A stretch of 64,000 nt of DNA from Neoceratodus forsteri (lineage: Eukaryota; Chordata; Ceratodontiformes; Ceratodontidae): contig CM057456.1 in assembly GCA_016271365.2 (NCBI GenBank), positions 891,990,001 to 892,054,000 of the forward strand, in the 5' to 3' direction. Below are positions 44,056-55,060 of this stretch, one piece after another. Under the pieces are notes generated by a model. The model searched no databases and had not been told where the DNA came from. It saw only the letters and a list, made by a program, of their open reading frames with translations. Both the position numbers and the translations under genes were made by a program. The first letter of the stretch is position 1, and each line of letters opens with the position of its first letter.

Positions 44056-46900
44056 TTTACTAGTGCAAATAACCATGAATGATGAATCTAGCTTCTCAGA
44101 AGGTACAGTCTATAGACCGAATGTGGAAGATGGCACTGGAGATGGCACAGTACACTGGTCCTTGGGTGGTAGGAGAAGACATGAATTGTGTCCTTGACAG
44201 TGTATTGGACAAGCAAAACCTGGTCCCTCTACTGAAGTCCAAGAATGATAAATGCCTGGAAGACCTTATGCGAACCTTTTCCTTAGTGGATGTTTGACGC
44301 CACAGAAGTCCTACTGGGAGGGAATATAGTTTCTTCTCTCACTCCCACAGGTCATATGCTAGAATTGATCTACTCCTTGTATTCTGCAGCACTCACTACT
44401 CAGGTGCACACTGTGTCATATCAGGTGGCCCTTGAATGAGACCACTCTCCCCTGCAGGTAAAGGTTCCCTTGACAGAAATGGGAGCTCCCCCCAGGCTGG
44501 AAGCTTCACCCAGTTCTTCTCAAAGACCAACAGTATGTGAAGGCCATGGGGAAGCTCTAAATGAATTCTTAATTCAAAAACAAGCAGAATGACACCTCCC
44601 GCTCAACCAGATGGGAGGCCCTGAAAGCCTACCTTAAGGGGTCAATCCATAGGATACGCCAAACATGAGCAGAGAGGTGAGACTCAAGAACTGGAGAAAC
44701 TAGAATTAAAAATCACTGAAGTGCAGCGAGTACACAAGGCTAACTCCACCCTCTGCCTTTATAACCTACTGCAGAAACTTAAGTAGTAGTACAACACATT
44801 AAGCACAACTGCAATGGAATGTGCCATCCTGTTTAATAAAGATGGTCACTATTTTGAAGGTGATTTGGGGCACAAGATGCTGGTCTGGCAGCTCAACCAC
44901 ATGGAGAGTGAGTGGGCCACAGTACGGATTCATGATCCCTAGCGAGGATTGGCATCCACTCGGCAAGAGATTGGAGATGCATTCAATAGCTTCTATAAAA
45001 CATTACACATGTCAGAAACTAATCCCACTCCTGATCAGTATCAGTGCTTTTTCTTTTTTTGCAAGGTCCCTGTTAACACTTCTGCAAGCCTCCCAAATTG
45101 AAGAACTGGAAACTCCACTTACCAAGGAGGAAGTTCAAGGGGCACACAGTGCTCTACAGGGTGGTAAAGCTCCTGGGTTGAATGGACTGCTCATTAACTT
45201 TCTGAAATTGCTTGATGACAGCCTTCTTGATGATTCATATGACATGATCACCGAGAGTTTCTTAAAAGGTATGTTCCGCCCTCTGCTCAAGTCACCACTA
45301 TTACAGTGCTGCTCAAAGTGGGCAAGGATCCTGCCTATTGTGTATCTTACCAACCAATCTCCTTCCTGTCAGCGGACTGTAAAGTTGCTGCCAGGGTGGT
45401 AGCAGCCAGGAGAACTACTTTCCCTCTTGCATCCATATGGACCAAGCAGGGTTTGTAAAAGGCAGACAAGGGAAATAAGATGGGCCAAATCCCCAGATAA
45501 ACATGGAGTGGAGGTCCTAGCCCTGGAGGCTGTAAACTTTTTTGACGGGTGGAGCTGGGGTACATGCTGGCAACCATCAGACAATTTGGTACAAAAGACC
45601 AAATCATAGCCTGGATAGGTCCTCATATAAGGACCAATCTGCAAAAATACAGATCAATGGGGTGCTAACTGAAGCCTTCCTGTTGACCAGGGGAACCAGG
45701 CAGGGTTGCCCCTTGTCCCCGATTCTCTATGTCATGTCATTTGAACCACTGGCTGCTGCAATCAGACACTCCCAGGGGACTGAGAGCTGCAAACTAGGGA
45801 GAAGAGAGCACAAGGCAACTATTTGCTGATGACCTCCTATTATATCTTCAGCGTTCAGCAGAAAGACTCCCAGTCCCGTGTAGTCTGCTCTCATAATTTA
45901 GTTCCCTTTCAGGGCACAAGATTAACTGGACTAAGAGTAAAATTCTTCTGACAGGAAGACAGTACAGGGAGAGTATGGTAAAAAATGCCTTGGGGCTCGA
46001 AATAGTCACAGCAATAAATATTTAGGGGTGAAACTTCCATCATGTATGTCTCAGCTATACAGTTGAATTTCCCTCCCCTTCTATCTGGTGTGAGGACTGC
46101 ATGTGAAAAATGGGAAGCCGTGCCACTGTCTATCACTGGTACAGAAAACATGGTTAAAATGTGCACCCTCCATAAGTGCCTATATTTATTCCAGTCACTT
46201 CCCATCGCAGTCCCCCAGTGGTTCTTTTAACAGCTGATTAGTGTACTTTATAAGTTCATGTGGTGTGGCAAGCTGGCCCGCGTAACAAGAGTAATTCTCC
46301 AATTTGCAGAGCATGAAGATGGGTTGCCCCACTAAACTTCAGAAATTATTATAGGGCTTTGCAGCTAAGCTTCCTGCCTATTAGTCTTTCACCCTAGGCC
46401 CACTTAGCTAGAATTGAAAGAGAAAGAGCTAGAACTAGGACTAGACCAGAGAAAAGGCTGTTTACCAGCAGCTCTTGAGAAAATGGCAGCACCTCATGTG
46501 TCGAATCCCTTCACCAAAACCCTGGTGAGAGCCTGCATTTCAGTGCACAGACTCTTACACTGGTCACTAGGCAATTCAGGTTACACACAATTAAGGGCCA
46601 TCTTGAGACCCAGACCTAGGTACAATGTTGTCTGCACCAGATACTTGTCAAGTGGCAGAAACAAGGGCTCTCCTATTCCAATCAGTTTGCAGAAGGGAGT
46701 CATCTCTGGGATTTTGACTCCATTTGAAAACAACCTGCCAGCAGGAGGCTTCTTCACGTACCTTAGAATTAGGCATATGCTAATGATAGAGCCATGCTCA
46801 GGTAATTGGTGATTCACTGCTAAAATTTATGGATAAATACATATTTAAATGGAGGAAAGAATGCATGGTCTATGCCTACTGGGTGCAGGAATAAGGGACC
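44056..46900 (+). pseudogene. L1-E ORF2, rest of endonuclease, RT and C-terminus
   Basis: Resumes in the endonuclease (VGEDMN at about 44,170, ARIDLLLV at about 44,354). RT follows: LTKEEVQGAHSALQGGKAPG at about 45,115-45,175, SADCK- and QAGFVKGRQG-type sequence at about 45,370-45,470, TRGTRQGCPLSPILYVMSFE at about 45,690-45,745, and a FADD-coding stretch (tttgctgatgac) at about 45,824. The C-terminal region to about 46,900 has TYLR- and PLPLS-like scraps only. There are many stops and frame changes. Inactive. Confidence 0.78.
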
Positions 46901-46929
46901 TCAAAAAATAATCAGGAAGGCCTGTTAAA

Positions 46930-47225
46930 GGGAATGGAGTCCCCCACAGTGGTACTGCATGCAGGAACAAATGATTTAGGGAGAAGTAAAGAGCTGTAAA
47001 TACAGAGAGATTTTGAAAAAAACTGGAATAAAATTAAAGCATGGAGGCAGCAATGTTGTTGTTTCTGAAATCCTTCCCGTTCCTAGGGCAGGATAGAGTA
47101 AAACTCATGGAATTAAACAATTAAATTGCTGGCTAAAGATATGGTATGCTAGAGAAGATTTCAGATTCCAGAGAAATTGGGACGGGTTTGAAAATTACAG
47201 AAAATTGTCCAGTTCAGTCATATAC
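46930..47225 (+). pseudogene. CR1 ORF1 fragment with SGNH-esterase motif
   Basis: Encodes VVLHAGTNDLGRSKEL, the GTND block of the SGNH/GDSL-like domain found in CR1 ORF1 proteins, followed in a shifted frame by VVVSEILPVPRAG and by LNCWLKDM-type sequence. Only about 300 bases remain and frames shift at least twice. It is a separate fragment, not clearly part of the neighbouring L1 or L2. Confidence 0.7.
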
Positions 47226-48003
47226 AACTAAGGTGAGGGAACACTCCTAGTACTAGTACTAGATTTTTACCTCAGTAACTCACCCTCCACTGCTTCTACC
47301 ACCACCACCACTCATAGTACTAAGGTCAGGACAAAATCCTTCTCCCTGCAGTCTATTTATATCACTCACCATTTGAGTCAACATATTATTCTTATCCTAT
47401 TATGTTCAGGCAATGTGGAGGCAAATCCAGGTTCCTCCCTCCCAGACTTTGCCTCCTTTAAAAGTCATGTTACTAAACGCGCATAGTCTGCTAAAATAAA
47501 TTGGATATAGTTAAAAACCTGGGTTCTACACACTAAACTCGATTTCTTCCTACTCACAGAAACCTGGTTAAATGGTTCTGTGCTCTCACAAGAGATAGAA
47601 ATCCCCTCTTACAACCTTCTCAAGCTGGACAGATCAACAGGGGTGGTAGCCTAGCCTTATGTATCAATGAAAAGCTTTACTCAGGAGATAGCAGCTCCCA
47701 CTCAGTGCCAAATGAATTCAAACATATGATGGTGAAGACTGCCTCGTACCGAAATGAATCCTTAAACGTAATTAGATGCTACAGACCTCCCAAGAGAGGC
47801 TCTGAACTTTTGCAGTATATTAACAACATGGTATTCCCCTGCACTAACGAATGCCTAATACTTGGAGACTTATATCTCAATTCGCTTACTCACAAGTCTA
47901 ATGACCTAAAAAGAATGTGTGATGATCTAGGATTCATTCACCTTATATCAGAACCAACTTGACCAAATCCTGATAACCCCACTAATGCCTCTCTAACAAA
48001 CCT

Positions 48004-48320
48004 AATCTTTTTTTTATATTACTTTTCCATTTCTCTTTCTGTTTTCTTCCCATTACATCCCTCCCCTCGTGTGTGAACAAGCGTGTGTGGAGGCACGCCA
48101 CTGCGCCTCCTATGTCTCCCGAACTCTGCGCTGCCTCCGCCCACTAGGGGGGCAGTCAAGGACCAGGACTGAAACCTTCCCCCGAGAGGAGAGGAGAGGA
48201 GGAGAGGAGCAGTCCTTCAGACGCTGATCCTCTCCCTCCTCTGCTGACCCCAGGTCGCCGACGTGGTGCACGAGGTGGTGAAGCCCCAGCGCCCAACCCT
48301 CAGCGCCACTGGGCCAGCCC
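48004..48320 (-). mobile_element. GC-rich tRNA-like SINE, copy S1
   Basis: Minus-strand element with a head GGGCTGGCCCAGTGGCGCTG (box A-like TGGCCCAGTGG) at 48,300-48,320, a GC- and GA-rich body, and an A/T-rich tail (aagtaatataaaaaaaa on its own strand) at the left. It is flanked by taacaaacct (47,994-48,003) and taacagacct (48,321-48,330). It interrupts L2 coding for the block NASLTNL. Confidence 0.68.
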
Positions 48321-48330
48321 TAACAGACCT

Positions 48331-48909
48331 AATCTTTTTGTTCTTTTACCTCCTTTTCTTGGCTACCTGGTCTGCTCCCACCCCCGACACTGCATCATTC
48401 GAGAATCCACACGCCATTCTCCTCTACCTTGATCCACTTGGCACTTTACCCCTGCGGTTCTACTCTCTGCAGCAGGGCTGCAGGGAGCCCCCAACTCGCC
48501 ACAGAACATGGATCCAGTTATGCGCCAAGCAACCGCAGCAAAACTCACGGATGGCCATCAAGCCACTCAACGCAGGCGCCAACCCCCTTTTCATCCCAGA
48601 GCCAAGGATGTGCAATGACGTCACTGGAGAACAGCGCACACGTGTCCACACATGCTTCCTACAGACGTCTGCCCCAGCTCCACCCCTGTGTGCAGCACAG
48701 CGTGTTGTCCACCAGCCTCCGCCAGGAGGCACCCAAGCACCGACTGTCGTGGACCCCCTTCCCTGGAGAAGGAAAGCAGTCCTTTGGATGCTCAATCCTT
48801 CTCCTCCCCTGCCAACCCCCGGCGACCCATGCTCATTCCCGAACACCGGTCGCCAGCGTGGTGCGAGGTGCGGCATCCAGCGCCTCAGCCCTCAGCATCA
48901 CTGGGCTGG
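48331..48909 (-). mobile_element. GC-rich tRNA-like SINE, copy S2
   Basis: Same family as S1, directly beside it and separated by one copy of the target sequence; flanked by taacagacct (48,321-48,330) and caacagacct (48,910-48,919). On the minus strand the head is GCCAGCCCAGTGATGCTGAG with a box B-like GGTGTTCGGGAATGAG about 50 bases on. The body is longer than in S1. L2 coding resumes as TDLTNSPTW at 48,914. Confidence 0.7.
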
Positions 48910-50552
48910 CAACAGACCTCACAAATTCACCCACTTGGCAGTTTTTCCACAATCTTACAAGTGACAATAATGTAGTTACATGCGCCAGAGGGAGAAAAAT
49001 TCCACTAACCCAACCCAAATTCATATTAAAAAGATGCTTTACCAACTTCAGTGTCATGGGTTGCCTAAATCAATTGTCATCCATAAACTGGGAAACATTG
49101 TACTTTGCCCCCACAGTACACGAAGTGACAGAAATATATAACAGGTTGTTGTTGGGGGCTATAAATAAGCATGCTTCAATTGTCGAGCACTGAATGAAAA
49201 GGGTATCCTGTCCATGGTTTCATTTGGAGCTGGAATGGCTCTAAGGAACAGGGACTTGCTTTGGGCAACTGCCAGGTGCATAAAGATAGATTCAGCTTGG
49301 ACCAGTTTTTAAACAAACGGTAAACTTCTGCACCAAGCTAATCAGGGCAGCAAAAAACTTCTGGATACCAAAAAACACAATGCTGCAAAATTTTGTTAAT
49401 TCATCAAATCAGTTGAAGCTCCTCATCTGCCCCATCCTTCCTCAGAAAATCCTGAAACAAATCATTCTGAAAGAAATAGACTCCCACTTTGTGTCATTTG
49501 GCCTGGCATTTGATAGGGCCCCAGCTGCAACATACCACACCCTTCCACTGGATTCTGAAAGATCCAGTAGCCCCACTACCAGCCCATTTGTCTTCCAACC
49601 CATTACCTACAGACAAGTGCGACAACTCCTGATAGGGCTAGACTCCAAGAAAAGTGCAGGCACCAATGGCCTGGACCATTCTGTTCTTTGAATTGGCTTC
49701 ATGCATCTCACAGTTCCCATAACCCATTTGTTTCAATTTGTCATTCACCAATCATGAGATACCACTTATCTGGAAAACAGCACACATCATCTCCCTCCTA
49801 AAATCCGGTAATGCTAGTATACTTAGCAATTACAGACCCATATCCATTCTCCCTATATTTGCAAAACTCTTACAGAAATTTATAAATGCTCAATTAAGAG
49901 ATTTCTTGGAACAATTTAATATTATAACTCCCCTCCAATCAGGTTTTAGACCTAAACATAGTACCTGCTCTGCCCTGGCTAAGGTTACTAATGAGACTGG
50001 TTCAAGCTGTCAACCATAAACAAACCACCGGAGCTATTTTTCTCAATCTCAGGAAGGCTTTTGACACTGTGGATCACAACATACTGGTCCAAAAGCTGGC
50101 TGGAACCTGTCCTGCCCCACTGCAGTGGTTCGCTAACTAGGTAACTGCCGGGTACAACACATAAAAGCAGAAGGTTTCTACTTTACCTGTACCCCCCTCC
50201 TCAAGAGTGTCCCTCAAGGCTCTGTACTAGGTCCACTACTCTTCCTGCTATACATTAATGATTTAGGTAAGACCATCACTGATGCCAAACTACACTTTTA
50301 CATAGATGACACTGTCTTGTACATCTCTAGGCCTAATATTAGCACTGTCTGCTCTAACCTCCAACTGGTATTTAACAAATTACAACTCAACCTTGTTCAC
50401 TCTAAGTTGCTGTTAAACTCCTCCAAAACAAAGGTCATGTTCTTCACCTCACACAATGCAACTTCACAATGTGCATCAGCCCCAGCCATCATTACTAGGC
50501 GTGCCACGCTGGCTGCACATCATGAGCTGAAGGAGGGAGTCCGACTAGTAGT

Positions 50553-51769
50553 GTCATAAAGCCATTTTAAGTAATTTTTAAGCCATTTTGTTTTACTTTT
50601 TGTTTCTACTGTTTGTATTGCTTTATTTCTGTTTGCTTCTGCTGCCATTAATTGTAGTAAGCGACTAGGCATAGCAGAGAGAGCACTAGTAAGGGCAATG
50701 AGTGAGGTAGCAGTAGGAGTGAGATTTATTTTTTTTTTAGTGAGGATTGTGGTGTCCAGGGTGTAGGAAAGTAAAAATCTGCTGGAGTTCCACTCACTGG
50801 ACATTATTCCTGCTGCACTGAGTTGCTGACTTGGTGACAGTGCCGCTAAGATGACACTTTGCCGGAGGCTAGAGGTTGTATGAGGAGGAGAACGGCAGAG
50901 GGATCAGATTGGCCAGATTGCTTCACCAGGAGCCGGGAGCGGCCAGGGGGAGAAGAGGGCTGCTAGGAGGACTTTGATAGCGAGCCCTGTTGTGAACTGC
51001 CGGGGCCAGAGACAGACAGAGAAAGAGCCAGGATTTGAAAGCTCTGACCTGGGGAGATGTACTGCTGGAGTGAGGACTATCACTGGAGGACGAGCAGAGT
51101 CCCGAAAACGTGGATTTAAGCAGTCCGGTAAAACCTTGTAGACTGTGTTCTGGAGGTTAGCACAGGCTGTGAGAGAGTCGAAAGTGCATTCTTTTTCAGG
51201 ATTTTGCCTGTGATGAGCGCAGTCAGGGGGTGAGAGACCCCTGTGCTCACAAGTCTGTAAACAGAGTGCAGTCTGCCAGCTTTCTTAGTGTGTGTGGCCA
51301 TCTGTTGTGTTCAAGTTAGACCCCAAAGCATCTGTTGGCAGTTCTGGGAATCCGGGTAAGGACACCTTGAGTGAGAGTGGAGGTGTTCACCAGGACTGAT
51401 AAGACAACTGTGAATGGGTATAATGGCTGCTCTGGACTTTGGACACTATACACCTTGGACACAGACTCCTTCACTGTGTGATTTTTAAAGATTCTGATTT
51501 TAAGTATTATTGTTGGGATACTAAGAGAGGAGGGGGGGCAGGTATTTTGTGGGTAGTGCTGAGTGGGAGGGATTGGAGGGAACGTGGGGAGGGGTGGGTA
51601 AGTTTAGAGTACTGTGTTTGGTATAGTTGGGAGAGTGAAATGGAAAGAAGTTGTTTGGGGTAATTTTATTGTTGTGAGTTGGGTGGTTGAGAGGTGGATA
51701 CTGAGGTTTTAATTGTGTTTAGTATATTCAACAGTGTAAGCAGGTCTAGTAATAGGTTTGTAGCTCCAT
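50553..51769. other. Unassigned, purine-rich non-coding stretch
   Basis: Begins tgtcataaagccattttaag at the point where L2 similarity ends, has a T-run at 50,728-50,739, then GA-rich sequence (50,860-51,060) and G-rich sequence (51,528-51,660). It may include the 5' UTR of the following LINE or an LTR starting with TGTCA; no matching end was found. Confidence 0.4.
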
Positions 51770-54070
51770 TCTTAGGATGGGTTTTCAGGTACATCACCCT
51801 GGGCTTTGTTATTCCTCATCCCTCCTGAAGGCCGTGCGTCCTTTCCATGCCCTGTCCCTGCTGGCCACAGGATACCAGCATTGCAGGGCGATGGGATGGG
51901 AATTGGAAGGACAGACGGAAGGTGGAAGAGGTTTAAGGGGTGCTGTAATGGAGAGGGGTCAACTGGGGTTGTGGGGACCAAGAGATGCCCTTGGAGTGGG
52001 AGACGGATGAAGAGGGGGTCCTCCATGCCTCTTTTCTCTTCCCAGGGAACCCACCAGATTGAGGGGGCAGGTAGCTGAGGGACCAGCCTCCACCTTTCAT
52101 CCTCTTTGGCAGTGTTATGCAATGCCAAGTCAACGGCGAATAAGATCACCATAATAGCAGATCTTGTGGCTTCTGTGGACCTGGCTTGCATCACAGACAC
52201 CTGGCTGAGGGATGATTCTGGTCCTGTTTTCGAGGTGGCTGTCCCGGCGGGTTTCTCCATGGTACACTGCCCGAGGAAGGATCATTGGGGTTGGGGCATT
52301 TGTTTTAGGTCAGAGCTGGGTCTGACAGTGCACCCAATGGAGACACCTGGTCATTTGAGTGTGTGGCAGTGCGGGGGGGGGCCCAGGGGGCCTTAGGATT
52401 CTCCTTGTCGAACGTCCATTTGGAAGGGACAGGGAGTTCCTTTACGAGATGGCGAGTTTTGTCACTGAGAGGGTGTTGGAGTCACCTAGGTGGCTTATTC
52501 TGGGCAACTTCAACACCTGGATGGATGCTGGAGATTCGCTATATGCTAGAGACTTCCTTTACAACATGGAGATGCTGGTTTTAACGCTTGTGACCATGAA
52601 TGGGACCCACCGCTCAGGGTATGCTCTTGATCTGGTGTTCTCCCTGGGGCTCGAGACTGATAAGCCTCAAGATTGATCCGGTCATTTGGTCGGATCATTG
52701 CACTGTCAGGTTCAGCTTCACAACCCCCCCCCCCAAATGTCCCTACCCCTGTGGAAATGGCACAGTTCTCAAGACAGATCCGGTCATTTGGTCAGATCAT
52801 TGCACTGTCAGGTTCAGCTTCACAACCCCCCTTATGTCCCTACCCCTATGGAAATGGTACAGTTCTGCCCAATAAAGAGATTATGACTAGAGGGATTGTT
52901 GGCGGAGTTGGACATTTCATCTGTGTGGGAGGCATGTATGGAAGGACCACAGGAGGCTATAATAGGGCTGTCGTGGCTGCACTGGACTTTCTGGCACTGG
53001 TCCGTGTATGCCTCCTAGTGTCATGTCTTGGCTCGCCCTGGTTTGATGGCGAGCTGAGAGAGTTGACGACTAGGGGGTGGGGGCTGAAGCGGCGTTGGAG
53101 AAAAACCAGGGCCTAGGAGAACAAACTGGTTCTGATGGCTCATTATGATGAGTACTGGAAATATGGAATGCAATCGCCCAGGAAAAGGCAGTTTTTATGT
53201 CTAGGTCAATTGCAGCTGGGAAGAATCGACCGGCTCAGCTCTTTCGGGTTGTGGACAGGATTTAACATCCGTCTTGTCTGGAACCTATTAGAGCATTTTC
53301 AGAGAAGTGCGAGGAGTTCGCTCGGTTCTTCTCAGACAGGGTATCCTCTATTAGGGCAGGGATTTCTCCAGGCGGACTGGTACAGTCCGACAGGGTTAGG
53401 CTCTGGGGTGGCATCTGCGGTAAGCCTTCCTGGGGAGAGTTCCAGCCTTTGATGACAGCGGAGGTCTGTGGGGTAGTCTCGGGCTTGAGACCAACTTGCT
53501 GCAGCCTGGACCCAGGCCTGACGCGATTACTTGTTGTTTGCATCGCAGCTTTGAGCCCGGATTTTGCTGAGATTGTCAGGTGTTCCTTAGCAATGGGGGT
53601 TTTACTGGAGTCTCTTAAAACAGCTCTGGTGAGGCCCCATTGGAAAAAACATCAATGGACACAGACACCTTGGCAAATTACTGACCTGTTTTGAACCTTC
53701 CCTTTCTAGGGAAGATTATCGAAAAGGTGGTTTGCAGAGTAGCTTGAGATGCACCTCACAGACTTCCAGATGTAGGGGCCTCTCCAGTATGGATTTAGGG
53801 CCATGCACAACATGGAGACCGCACGAGTACGAGTGACAAATGAACTGCTCAGAGCGAAGGATAGGGGAGAACGGACCATTCTCATCCTCCTCTAACTCTT
53901 GTCAGCGTTCGACACTGTGGATCATGAGTTGTTGTTGGACAGACTGAGGGAGTGTGTTGGACTCACCGGCAAGGTCGTCAGCTGGTTTGAGTCCTTCCTC
54001 CAGGGCAGGATCCAGAGGGTGGTATTGGGGAATTATTCCTCAAATGTAGAACAGAAAACAGTTCATAGGA
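51770..54070 (+). mobile_element. CR1/L2-group LINE (L3-like), decayed
   Basis: Endonuclease coding from about 52,105: CNAKSTANKITIIADLV, SVDLACITDTWLRDD (about 52,168-52,212), FSMVHCPR (about 52,253), ILGNFNTWMD (about 52,497), and PVIWSDHCTVRFSF (about 52,680), the latter duplicated. RT traces: ALVRPHWKK-type at about 53,620 and FDTVDHELLLDRLRE at about 53,909-53,953 followed by VVSWFESFLQGRIQRVVLG. Frames change often. The copy ends at the MITE at 54,071 without a recognisable 3' end. Assignment within the CR1/L2/L3 group is tentative. Confidence 0.68.
52675..52876. repeat. In-frame 102-bp tandem duplication in LINE endonuclease
   Basis: Two units starting gatccggtcatttggt at 52,675 and 52,777. 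The 102-base period equals 34 codons, so the duplicated segment keeps frame and repeats the catalytic SDH motif (DPVIWSDHCTVRF) twice. Units differ by a C-run length and several point changes. Confidence 0.92.
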
Positions 54071-54193
54071 CAGTGAGCTACGAAATGCAGAAATCCGAAT
54101 GGCAAGCGGCTCAACTGCACCAGTCCAGTTTATGAGCACCAGCACTTTTAATTCATATAGTGAAATAAAATTACTGTATTCCGTAGCTCACTG
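54071..54193. mobile_element. 123-bp CAGTG-ended MITE
   Basis: Terminal inverted repeats cagtgagctacgaaatgcag and ctgtattccgtagctcactg (17-18 of 20 match). No coding. CAGTG ends suggest hAT; flanking octamers (tcatagga, tctgatgg) do not clearly match, so the target duplication is unproven. It marks the 3' limit of the preceding LINE. Confidence 0.68.
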
Positions 54194-55060
54194 TCTGATG
54201 GACTGATTTTTGTTATCCATCGAGTGCATCGGTACTTTGGGTCTCTGTTTTTAGTGTTTGAGGAAGGCAATCTCTCCCATCCACTCCAGCCTTGCAGAAC
54301 CGCCCAAGTGCATCCAGAACTACTGGAGTGACTGTACAGGAGAGGCATCTGATTTACAAGCAACAGCATACCCAGACATGGAGGGTACCCCAGGGGCCAT
54401 GCCCCACACCTAGGGTTCTGCCTGGTACTCAGACAGGATTATCATAGGATGTCAGTCCTCAGATGAAAGGAGAAGAGACAGTCAGCAGGAACTGTAGCTT
54501 AGGGAGCTCTCAAGACTGCCTACCACATAGTCCAGGAATGGGGAACCCAGAGAAAAGAAGGGGTATGTGCAGGGACATTTGTTGAGCAACATGAGCATAA
54601 TATGTACTTTTACCATCTCTCTTCCTTGATATCTCTCACCATCTCCCTCTCGCTCAGTCCCTTGACTGTTCTATTTCTCCCTATGCTCTTCCTTTCATCT
54701 CTAGGCCTCCTTTCCTTTCTTCTTTTTCTCCCTGTGATTTCACAAAAGCTGTATCTGAAACAAGATTGGTGACCATGGCTCTTTCTAAATCATGAGGGGA
54801 AAAATGAGAGGGTGTTGCAAAAGCACAGTGCCTCTTACAAAACGATAGAGACACTCCCATGCATACAGTAAATGCTTTAGGAGAAATACTGCTTAAGGCC
54901 CTCTTGTGGGACAGAGAGTTTCTTTTCTTTTCCTGGCTCCTTCTGGAGATTGAGTAGCCTCTTCCTACTCCCCAATCCATTAGGAGTCCTCCGTGTCCAG
55001 TGGAACCTCCCTTCTTATCCCTGTTCTTTCACATGCAACTTCTTGCAGTCTGATCCTTCA
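54194..55060. other. Unassigned non-coding stretch
   Basis: No reading frame with recognisable motifs. A pyrimidine-rich part at 54,610-54,740 (tctctc/ttcctttct) is low complexity. The last part may already belong to CR1-b, whose boundary is not sharp. Confidence 0.45.

Larger units (their letters stand above)
34705..46900 (+). mobile_element. L1-E: L1 with intact 5' end, split twice
   Basis: The 5' end at 34,705 is a G-run followed by cgctagcctggcc and caagatggc, like the start of L1-A. ORF1 is split by L1-F at 35,162/39,415; ORF2 is split by a reverse CR1 at 42,734/44,056. The 3' end is not clear: L1-type coding fades at about 46,900, where a CR1 ORF1 scrap starts, and no poly(A) tail or target duplicate is visible. 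It is the older host of L1-F. Confidence 0.78.
47240..50552 (+). mobile_element. L2-type LINE, split by two SINEs
   Basis: ORF2-like coding preceded by LCSGNVEANPG at about 47,405-47,435, a hallmark of L2-group proteins. Endonuclease: TETWLNGS at about 47,560, NVIRCYRPP at about 47,770, LILGDLYLNS at about 47,855 (SerSer to Leu-Tyr changes spoil the usual GDFN). The C-terminal endonuclease is split by SINEs at 48,004-48,910. Linker and RT: NFCTKLIRAAKN at about 49,322, GTNGLDHSVL at about 49,660, NYRPISILP at about 49,823, FDTVDHN at about 50,060, [19 protein letters not shown] at about 50,205-50,265, and [10 protein letters not shown] (degenerate YADD) at about 50,300. RT ends near 50,500 and the 3' end is missing. 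Numerous stops. Confidence 0.82.

Noticed and set aside
48263..49193. Two long plus-strand reading frames (233 and 254 codons)
   Set aside because: They cover the GC-rich SINEs S1/S2 read on the wrong strand; high GC suppresses stop codons. Only the last part after 48,911 is L2 coding.
50553..51769. Candidate LTR beginning TGTCATAAAGCC
   Set aside because: No matching CA end with a duplicated flank was found; a weak ctagta similarity near 51,746 is too short to rely on.
51772..52260. 162-codon minus-strand reading frame
   Set aside because: Opposite strand of a recognisable LINE endonuclease start; no domain of its own.
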